In this document: in pieces, positions 1 through 4,669 of the stretch
Layout: every line of letters starts with the position of its first letter
Numbering within the stretch: the first letter of the stretch is position 1
NCBI GenBank assembly: GCA_020850025.1
Contig: JADZFI010000215.1
Coordinates: 1-6,068 of the forward strand
Length of the DNA stretch: 6,068 nucleotides
Source: Saprospiraceae bacterium
GTDB taxonomy: Bacteria; Bacteroidota; Bacteroidia; Chitinophagales; Saprospiraceae
Direction: 5' to 3'
Position numbers and translations under genes: made by a program
The notes under the pieces: model-generated
Databases searched by the model: none
What the model saw: only the letters and a program-made list of their open reading frames with translations
Told to the model about the DNA's origin: nothing

Positions 1-1
1 A

Positions 2-40
2 TAAAAAAAATCAGCCCGGCGGAATGCGCTCCACCGGGCT
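2..40 (-). terminator. Intrinsic terminator after the anti-sigma-like gene
   Basis: Read on the minus strand, an 11-bp stem (AGCCCGGTGGA paired with TCCGCCGGGCT, one T-G wobble) closes a 6-nt loop and is followed by GA and a run of eight T. This is a textbook rho-independent terminator. It lies about 32 bp past the stop codon of the 73-570 gene and would end the sigma/anti-sigma transcript. Confidence 0.9.
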
Positions 41-72
41 TCATTATCACTGCTAAAATGAATCTTTGGGCC

Positions 73-570
73 TTATCGCTGCTGTTTATTTGCCTCTGTA
101 GTATTGGGAGGCAAGGTGGTTTTACTACCCGGAAGCGGCTGTGCAGCGTTATCCAATGTTTTGCTTGCGGGCGCTGATGTGTTTGTTTGTTTGGCCGGTT
201 TCTTCGGATCGATACCGGGTTTGTTTTTAGATTCCACTGGGGTTGAATCCGCTGCCTTGGCAGGTAGATTTTCTTGTGCGGAGGGTGTAATTTGTTCCAC
301 CGATGTTGGTATAACAGGGTTTGGAGCAGAAGGTTCAGGGCGGCTTATCGTCCAGTATATTCCTGCGGCAATCAGCAGCGCCATGGCGCCTAGCAACAGG
401 ATTGCCTGCATGCTCCAGCCTTTTTGGGTTTTAGCCATATCGGCTTGTATGTTTTGCCAAACACGATCGGAAGGCTTGTCCCAACCTGAACTTGCCGGGC
501 CATCGGGCAGTTGCTCAAAGGCTTGGCGGAACAGTTCGTCAACGCGTTCGGGCTTTTGTTGGTCTGTCAT
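73..570 (-). CDS. Single-pass membrane protein, probable anti-sigma factor partner of the upstream ECF sigma gene
   Basis: This 165-residue protein has three visible parts. Residues 1-50 form a soluble N-terminal region with a short motif around W30 and PSDRVWQNI (33-41). Residues about 52-74 form one strongly hydrophobic membrane segment. Residues 76-165 form a Pro/Ser/Thr/Lys/Ala-rich, probably disordered tail. There is no HxxxCxxC zinc-finger anti-sigma motif. It lies directly downstream of an ECF sigma gene on the same strand, about 100 bp away, and is followed by a strong terminator, so it probably ends that operon. Small one-pass proteins in this position in Bacteroidota often act as anti-sigma factors, holding sigma through the cytoplasmic N-terminus. 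That role is inferred from position and architecture, not from a recognised domain. The start is the first ATG after an in-frame TGA eight codons upstream. The alternative is an unrelated small membrane protein co-transcribed with sigma. Confidence 0.75.
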   Translation of the reverse strand: MTDQQKPERVDELFRQAFEQLPDGPASSGWDKPSDRVWQNIQADMAKTQKGWSMQAILLLGAMALLIAAGIYWTISRPEPSAPNPVIPTSVEQITPSAQENLPAKAADSTPVESKNKPGIDPKKPAKQTNTSAPASKTLDNAAQPLPGSKTTLPPNTTEANKQQR

Positions 571-671
571 GAGTGGTTTGGTTGTTTTAAATCAGACAAG
601 TGGCTTCAATCGGATGGATCATGGAAACCGGTTTGGGGACACGTTCATGAGCCATTCGTTCAAACGCTTTG

Positions 672-1217
672 TCAGGATATGAATGATTTGTCCAGGATCT
701 TTTTCAAAAATTCCCTGGCTTTATACAATTGACTTTTACTGGTGCCGATGCTGATACCCATTTGTTCTGCAATTTCTTCATGGCTAAAACCTTCAATGGC
801 GTAAAAGTTGAACACTGCTCGGTAACCAGGTGGTAGTTTTTGCAGGTACGACAGGAGCGTTTCCGCATCCAGGTTGGAGGCAAAATCTTCTTCTGTGTGG
901 AACTTGCTTTCAAAAACATTAAAATCCGGTACATCCTTCACAAAATCGCGCTGTTTCCGAAGATGGCTGAGCGCTGTATTCACCATGATCCGCCGTATCC
1001 ATCCCCCAAGAGCGCCGTCGCCCCGAAATTGCCCCATATCCCGGAAAACCCGAACAAAGCCATCCTGCAACATATCTTCCGCCTCTGCTCTGTCTTTGGC
1101 ATATCGCAGCAGTACCCGAAACATCGGCACGCTGAACTTCTGGTAAAGCGCCGATTGATGTGCCGAACTCCCGCTAAGGATGCCGCTAACAAGTTCCTGA
1201 TCGCTGAATTGATGCAT
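672..1217 (-). CDS. RNA polymerase sigma factor, ECF (sigma-70 family)
   Basis: This 181-residue protein is of normal ECF length. Region 2 spans about residues 21-90: an ALYQKF start, then AEDMLQDGFVRVF (46-58) for core binding and -10 recognition, and GGWIRRIMVNTALSHLRK (71-88). A variable acidic linker covers about 91-117. Region 4 spans about 118-172, with LPPGYRAVFNFYAIEGFSHEEIAE (128-151) and the helix-turn-helix EEIAEQMGISIGTSKSQLYKAR (147-168) that reads the -35 element. It has no sigma region 3 and no extra C-terminal domain. The factor would direct RNA polymerase to a small regulon, probably controlled by the membrane protein encoded just downstream. The target genes cannot be seen here; self-regulation is common in the family but not shown. 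The start at ATG 1217 gives the standard N-terminus MHQFSDQELV. Confidence 0.95.
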   Translation of the reverse strand: MHQFSDQELVSGILSGSSAHQSALYQKFSVPMFRVLLRYAKDRAEAEDMLQDGFVRVFRDMGQFRGDGALGGWIRRIMVNTALSHLRKQRDFVKDVPDFNVFESKFHTEEDFASNLDAETLLSYLQKLPPGYRAVFNFYAIEGFSHEEIAEQMGISIGTSKSQLYKAREFLKKILDKSFIS

Positions 1218-1410
1218 GTTGGTTTGAACAAAATGTTTGGTGTGAATTGATCGGTCGCGGTTGCCTGACCCTGAAAAAAAACAAAAGTTTTTTTGAAAGA
1301 GGTTGCTCCTTAACGCAGGATGCTAAAAGTCTATTGGATGATAATAGGAGGAATTGTCGCAAAAACAAGGCCATTTATCTAATGTTGCAGCCTGAACGGC
1401 TCAAACGAAG

Positions 1411-1418
1411 TATATTTG
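1411..1418 (+). promoter_or_regulatory. Bacteroidota-type -7 promoter element before the 1448 gene
   Basis: TATATTTG matches the Bacteroidota housekeeping -7 consensus TAnnTTTG exactly. It lies 29 bp before the ATG, which predicts a short 5' leader. A TTG at 1385-1387 could be the -33 element, but the 23-bp spacing is somewhat long. No Shine-Dalgarno sequence precedes the ATG (CCCCTTTTAA). The rest of the 1218-1447 divergent gap holds only weak short inverted repeats and an A/T palindrome at 1275-1294. Confidence 0.45.
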
Positions 1419-1447
1419 TTCAAATCAAAATCCTATTCCCCTTTTAA

Positions 1448-2449
1448 ATGGCGATCAAACTTTCTGCTGCCGAAATTAAAACATTGGAAGCTCCCCAAAC
1501 GGAGCAGGTGAAACAGGCATTGTCCCTGTTTCTAAAGGAATTGATCCTGTTGGGCTGGGTCAATACCCGCCGCGGAAAACGACCGCTTCACCCTGGATTC
1601 TGGCTTTTTCTGGCGCTCACAGTGGGCGGTTTTGCCATCCATATAGCTGTTGGGATTGTATTAGCCATCATCATAGTAGCCTATGCAGTGGAGGCAAGAA
1701 AAGACCATACCATGTTATTCATCAGTCCGGAAGGAGAGCAAAAATTGCTCCAGGCCGGGCGGAATGCCCCCGCCATTGTTCAAATCCTTAAAACGGTTGC
1801 AGATGCGCGCCCGGCTCAAATGGATCATTGTACCAGCAAGGAATGGCGTAAGCATCTTGGGTTGTATTATAAAGGCAATACCGCATTTCATCAGGAGTTT
1901 TTACTCGGAGGACTGATTCGCCAGGGATTGATAGAAATGGATGCCGAAAAACAGCCCCAGCGCACAGAAGCAGGCGACCAGGCGCTGTACAACGCTCGAA
2001 CGGCCATTCAAAAAGGACAGGATCTGCCCAGACTGTTGCGGGATAAATCGCCCAATGCAGCTGCCATGGCGGCTCAATTGAGTGGATTGGTTTTGTTAAT
2101 TCCGGGTATTGAAGGGTACTTCGGACAAATGTTTGAACAAACGGGCTATCTGGATGCCGAAATGGGTGATTTGAAAAAAAGATCAGAAGACACAGGAACA
2201 GTGGTCAATGATGCCGGAGGAACTTCTGAAGCCTCTCCTGATCCGGAATCCGCAGACGATCAGGACAGCACTCCTGACAACGGCGCCGATTGGCAGGATG
2301 ATGCAGACTTCCTCGACGGAATTGACGCTGATACCGGCGACACCGGTGTGGGATTCGATGGCGACGGCGGAGGAGATGGCGGCGACGGCGGAGATGGTGG
2401 CGGAGATGGCGGTTGCAGCGGCTGTGGTGGTGGTTGTGGTGGCGATTAA
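1448..2449 (+). CDS. Uncharacterised membrane protein with acidic linker and Gly/Asp/Cys-rich tail (TIGR04222-like)
   Basis: This 333-residue protein has no function I can assign. Residues 1-45 are helical and end in RRGKR. Residues about 50-80 form a 31-residue hydrophobic block with positive charges on both sides, so it may be a tight two-helix hairpin with both ends cytoplasmic. Residues about 95-200 form a soluble domain containing EFLLGGLIRQGLIEMD (150-165) and RTEAGDQAL (172-180). A second hydrophobic stretch lies at about 207-222. Residues 228-304 are strongly acidic. Residues 305-333 are made of GD/GG units ending in three cysteines (C323, C326, C330). This layout recalls the TIGR04222 group, whose conserved domain sits next to a low-complexity tail; the LxxLIxxGLI pattern is also faintly GPP34-like. 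Both assignments come from memory of the families and are tentative. There is no signal peptide. The next gene starts 19 bp downstream, so the two are probably co-transcribed. Confidence 0.85.
   Translation: MAIKLSAAEIKTLEAPQTEQVKQALSLFLKELILLGWVNTRRGKRPLHPGFWLFLALTVGGFAIHIAVGIVLAIIIVAYAVEARKDHTMLFISPEGEQKLLQAGRNAPAIVQILKTVADARPAQMDHCTSKEWRKHLGLYYKGNTAFHQEFLLGGLIRQGLIEMDAEKQPQRTEAGDQALYNARTAIQKGQDLPRLLRDKSPNAAAMAAQLSGLVLLIPGIEGYFGQMFEQTGYLDAEMGDLKKRSEDTGTVVNDAGGTSEASPDPESADDQDSTPDNGADWQDDADFLDGIDADTGDTGVGFDGDGGGDGGDGGDGGGDGGCSGCGGGCGGD
2351..2446 (+). repeat. Gly/Asp low-complexity coding repeat
   Basis: This GC-rich stretch encodes residues 302-333 of the membrane protein. GGCGACGGCGGAG occurs at 2360-2372 and again at 2381-2393 (21-bp period, in frame). 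GGAGATGGCGG occurs at 2372-2382 and 2402-2412. The last part changes to GGT/TGT-type codons for Gly and Cys. All units seen are multiples of three, so length change here would keep the reading frame. Confidence 0.8.
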
Positions 2450-2468
2450 TTTATATCATTCTCTTACC

Positions 2469-2954
2469 ATGAACAACCTGACCGATCCACTTTGGCAGCG
2501 AATAAAAGCTTACCATCCGGACAAGCCCTGCGTGGCGCTCACATTTTCTCACCGCCTGGCGAGGGAAAACGGCTGGTCGCGCAGGTTCGCACTCAGGGCT
2601 ATTGAGGAATACAAACGCTTTGTGTACCTGGCCTGTACTGGTACGCAGCCGGTTACGCCTTCCGAAGAGGTGGATCAGGTATGGCATTTGCACCTGATTT
2701 ATAGCAAGTTGTACTGGGATGATTTCTGCGGGGAAGTGCTGCAGCGCCCCTTACATCATACCCCCACGGAAGGTGGTAATGCCGAACGGGCCAAATTTCA
2801 CTTGCATTACGAGCAAACAAAACAACGCTATCTGGAAACATTCGGCGAGGCTCCGCCACCTGATTTGTGGCCTCCGGCTGAAAAAAGATTTGCTTCCGGA
2901 AACTGGAGATGGATCAACCTGAACCGTTTTTGGTTGATCCCACGAATAATTTAA
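2469..2954 (+). CDS. Small glycine-rich domain-containing-protein-like (GRDP/DUF1399-like) protein
   Basis: This 161-residue soluble protein has no signal peptide or membrane segment. Key features are FSHRLARENGWS (26-37), ALRAIEEYKRFVYLA (41-55), TPSEEVDQVWHLHLIYSKLYWDDFC (starting at T63, with H73 and H75, ending at C87), LHHTPTEGG (95-103) and a W/P-rich end (FGEAPPPDLWPP, 125-136). The VDxxWHxHxxxxxxYxxDC-like core and the paired histidines resemble the DUF1399/GRDP family known from plant glycine-rich domain proteins. The clustered His, Asp and Cys could bind metal, which is inference. The open frame runs upstream to 2208 inside the previous gene, but that part only reads its Gly-rich tail in another frame. 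ATG 2469 is chosen because it falls just after the neighbour's stop and gives a natural N-terminus. No Shine-Dalgarno sequence is visible. It probably works with the upstream tailed membrane protein; what they do is unknown. Confidence 0.85.
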   Translation: MNNLTDPLWQRIKAYHPDKPCVALTFSHRLARENGWSRRFALRAIEEYKRFVYLACTGTQPVTPSEEVDQVWHLHLIYSKLYWDDFCGEVLQRPLHHTPTEGGNAERAKFHLHYEQTKQRYLETFGEAPPPDLWPPAEKRFASGNWRWINLNRFWLIPRII

Positions 2955-2973
2955 GCAAATAACTAAATCCCTT

Positions 2974-2989
2974 AAAACGGCGTAGCCGT
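2974..2989 (-). terminator. Weak hairpin, possible UDG terminator
   Basis: On the minus strand ACGGC-TAC-GCCGT forms a perfect 5-bp stem with a 3-nt loop, followed by TTTAAGGG. It lies 12 bp past the UDG stop codon, in the 47-bp gap between two converging genes. The stem is short and the T-run poor, so the terminator call is weak. Confidence 0.35.
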
Positions 2990-3001
2990 GACATTCCTGT
3001 A

Positions 3002-3691
3002 TCAGGCGCCTAACGACCAGTCAATTGGCTTTTTTCCCTCTTTTATCAGAAGTTCGTTGGTGCGGGCAAAATGTCCGCAACCCTGAAAGGCATTTCCGGC
3101 AAGCGGAGAGGGGTGTGCTGCCTCCAGAATGTGGTGCTTTCTGCCATCAATGAGTGCTTTTTTGGATCGCGCAAAGTTTCCCCAGAGCAGGAAAACCACC
3201 CCTTGTTTTTGCTCTGAAATGGTGCGTATAACGGCATCTGTAAAGGTTTGCCAGCCTATTTTTTGGTGACTGGCCGGTTTGCGGGCCTCCACTGTGAGCA
3301 TGGCATTGAGCAACAGAATGCCTTGTTCCGCCCATTTGCTCAAATCGCCGTGATTAGGCGGATCAATGCCCAGACTGTTTTTTATTTCTTTATAAATATT
3401 GATAAGCGAGGGGGGCGTTTTGATCCCGTGCGGCACTGAAAAACACAATCCCATAGCCTCCCCGGGATTGTGATAAGGATCTTGCCCAAGAATTACCACC
3501 TCCACATTGTGAAAAGGCGTTTTGTTGAAAGCATTGAAAATCAATGGTCCTGGAGGGTAAATGGTTTTTCCGGCCTGTTTTTCTGCCAGTAGAAATGCCT
3601 TGATTTCAGCAAAGTAGGGCTTTTGAAACTCCGGGGCCAGAGCCTGCTTCCAACCCTCTTCTATTTGCACATTGGAAACAGAAGTTGTCAT
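3002..3691 (-). CDS. ung: Uracil-DNA glycosylase, family 1
   Basis: This enzyme removes uracil from DNA, arising from cytosine deamination or dUTP incorporation, as the first step of base-excision repair in the cytoplasm. The 229-residue length equals that of E. coli Ung. The active-site motifs are all present: GQDPYH at 69-74 (D71 is the water-activating aspartate, Y73 shapes the pocket), F84 for uracil stacking, N129 in LLLNAMLTV for uracil recognition, and HPSPLAG at 193-199 (H193 catalytic, L197 intercalating). VFLLWGNFA (167-175) and the C-terminal GCGHF...TNELL segment are also typical. The open frame extends upstream to 3832, but that extension is an antisense reading of a tRNA gene. 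ATG 3691 gives a family-length N-terminus. It is transcribed divergently from the tRNA, with 67 bp between them, and converges on the 2469 gene. Confidence 0.97.
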   Translation of the reverse strand: MTTSVSNVQIEEGWKQALAPEFQKPYFAEIKAFLLAEKQAGKTIYPPGPLIFNAFNKTPFHNVEVVILGQDPYHNPGEAMGLCFSVPHGIKTPPSLINIYKEIKNSLGIDPPNHGDLSKWAEQGILLLNAMLTVEARKPASHQKIGWQTFTDAVIRTISEQKQGVVFLLWGNFARSKKALIDGRKHHILEAAHPSPLAGNAFQGCGHFARTNELLIKEGKKPIDWSLGA

Positions 3692-3739
3692 AAAAATAGT
3701 TTTGCCCGAAAGGTAAGCGGAACTTTCCAAACGAGTTTT

Positions 3740-3747
3740 TACTTTTG
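3740..3747 (+). promoter_or_regulatory. Putative -7 promoter element of the tRNA-Arg gene
   Basis: TACTTTTG matches the Bacteroidota -7 consensus TAnnTTTG and ends 11 bp before the tRNA 5' end, a sensible distance for a tRNA promoter. No clear -33 TTTG is seen at the usual spacing. Confidence 0.4.
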
Positions 3748-3758
3748 CACCCGAATCC

Positions 3759-3831
3759 GGTCCCGTAGCACAATGGATAGTGCAACAGATTTCTAATCTG
3801 TAGGCTACAGGTTCGACCCCTGTCGGGATCA
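3759..3831 (+). tRNA. tRNA-Arg (anticodon TCT)
   Basis: A complete cloverleaf of 73 nt can be folded by eye. The acceptor stem GGTCCCG (3759-3765) pairs with CGGGATC (3824-3830) with one G-T wobble, and the discriminator base is A3831. The D stem is GCAC/GTGC (3768-3771 with 3780-3783). The anticodon stem is ACAGA/TCTGT (3785-3789 with 3797-3801), with loop TTTCTAA placing the anticodon TCT at 3792-3794, which reads AGA and AGG arginine codons. The T stem is ACAGG/CCTGT around loop TTCGACC (3812-3818). CCA is not encoded (CGA follows), so it must be added enzymatically. No integrated element abuts the 3' end. Confidence 0.96.
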
Positions 3832-3841
3832 CGATCCATTG

Positions 3842-3880
3842 AAAAGGGCGTTCAGGAGCAATTCCTGGCGCCCTTTCTTT
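3842..3880 (+). terminator. Terminator of tRNA-Arg, possibly bidirectional
   Basis: AAAGGGCG (3843-3850) pairs with CGCCCTTT (3869-3876). An inner CAGGA/TCCTG stem extends the hairpin, and CTTT follows. It begins 11 bp after the tRNA. On the other strand the same hairpin is followed by TTTTC, so it could also stop transcripts coming from the beta-barrel gene. Confidence 0.65.
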
Positions 3881-3885
3881 GTAGC

Positions 3886-3927
3886 GCTTGTTCGGGATCT
3901 CGCCTCAAACCCAAATCCCGAACAAGC
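3886..3927. repeat. Perfect 13-bp inverted repeat between converging genes
   Basis: GCTTGTTCGGGAT (3886-3898) and ATCCCGAACAAGC (3915-3927) are exact reverse complements separated by 16 nt. The repeat begins two bases past the stop codon of the beta-barrel gene and lies 5 bp beyond the tRNA terminator. Neither side has a T-run, so it is not a classic intrinsic terminator. It may stabilise the 3' end of the barrel mRNA or form part of a compound bidirectional terminator. Confidence 0.7.
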
Positions 3928-3929
3928 TC

Positions 3930-4592
3930 TCACAGGATATTGAACCCAAGCCCCAGCATAAGCGTCCGGTTGCGCTGACTCAAATTGACCACTTCTCCGA
4001 TATCGTTGGTGTATTGCACCCCCTTGCTGGCCAGATTGATGCCATGCTGGTAGCGCAACAGCGCAGAAAATCGCTTGTGTCGGAAACTGATGCCTCCTAC
4101 CGCGCCAAAATCATTGTTCCTGGCATATTGAAAGAAACTTCGGTCCACCTTATTCCAGTCTCCATCGCCTTCCTTGAAACGTTCTTCCAGTAATATACCC
4201 CAATAGCCTCCCAGAGAGACATGAAAGCCGCGGTAAACGTTATATTCTACCTGTGGAATGAAATCGAGATAGTGAAAATGCCAACGATTTTCCAGCGGCG
4301 CAGAGGCAATCCGGAAGCCTTTTACAGCATATTGCGCCTCCAATAACGCTGCAAACCGGTTTTTCATAGTGCGCCGCAAGGCCACCCCCGCAAAGTAGGT
4401 TACTTCATTGTTGGTGTTAATGGACTCTCCTTCAACATAAAAAGGTTGGGTAAACGGCAAATCCGTAATGGAAACGCCACCAATGAAGCCGAACGACATT
4501 TTGCCGACTGCTCCATCCTTTGATTGATCAGCGTTTTGGGCGTAAAGAGAAAAGCCCAGGAGCAGGATGAATGTGGTTAGTAGATATTTCAT
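3930..4592 (-). CDS. Outer-membrane beta-barrel protein (porin-like/PorT-type family)
   Basis: The 220-residue precursor has a clear signal peptide: MKYLLTTFILLLGFSLYA, with probable cleavage before Q19. The mature part shows alternating-hydrophobicity beta strands, for example FGFIGGVSI (34-42), TYFAGVALRR (65-74), FAALLEAQYAVKGFRI (80-95), YLDFIPQVEYNVY (108-120), FHVSLGGYWGILLEERF (123-139), GAVGGISFRHKRFSALLRYQHGI (starting at G163), and a final TLMLGLGFNIL. The strand count of about 8-10 and the length fit the small outer-membrane beta-barrel domain family common in Bacteroidota. The cargo or function is unknown. The open frame continues upstream to 4637, but that part runs through a tandem repeat and would bury the signal peptide, so ATG 4592 is preferred. 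It lies on the same strand as the glycosyltransferase, 77 bp downstream of it. Confidence 0.88.
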   Translation of the reverse strand: MKYLLTTFILLLGFSLYAQNADQSKDGAVGKMSFGFIGGVSITDLPFTQPFYVEGESINTNNEVTYFAGVALRRTMKNRFAALLEAQYAVKGFRIASAPLENRWHFHYLDFIPQVEYNVYRGFHVSLGGYWGILLEERFKEGDGDWNKVDRSFFQYARNNDFGAVGGISFRHKRFSALLRYQHGINLASKGVQYTNDIGEVVNLSQRNRTLMLGLGFNIL

Positions 4593-4613
4593 GGGAAAAA
4601 GTGTGTTTTTGAA

Positions 4614-4653
4614 CGGTGGACGGTGTAAGCCGTCCATCGTAAGCCGTCCATCG
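4614..4653. repeat. 14-bp tandem repeat with inverted third arm, upstream of the barrel gene
   Basis: TAAGCCGTCCATCG occurs twice head to tail, at 4626-4639 and 4640-4653. CGGTGGACGG at 4614-4623 is the inverted counterpart of CCGTCCATCG (4630-4639), with one G-T wobble, so a 10-bp hairpin with a 6-nt loop can form using either copy of the repeat. It fills much of the 77-bp gap between the glycosyltransferase stop and the barrel-gene start. Confidence 0.8.
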
Positions 4654-4669
4654 TTTATTGCAGATGTGA

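Noticed and set aside
104..682. 192-codon open frame on the plus strand over the anti-sigma gene
   Set aside because: It is antisense to the 73-570 gene, has no domain features and a Cys/Ser-rich shadow composition; the minus-strand gene fits the operon and terminator.
2360..2446. RTX-type calcium-binding repeats
   Set aside because: The GD/GG units lack the large hydrophobic residue of GGxGxDxUx, and there is no secretion signal; this is simple low complexity.
2208..2468. Upstream extension of the GRDP-like gene inside the membrane-protein gene
   Set aside because: It reads the Gly-rich tail in another frame (runs of A, V, M); the natural start is ATG 2469.
3759..3927. Integrated element at the tRNA-Arg 3' end
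   Set aside because: No integrase gene and no repeat of the tRNA 3' sequence are seen; the downstream inverted repeat is unrelated to the tRNA.
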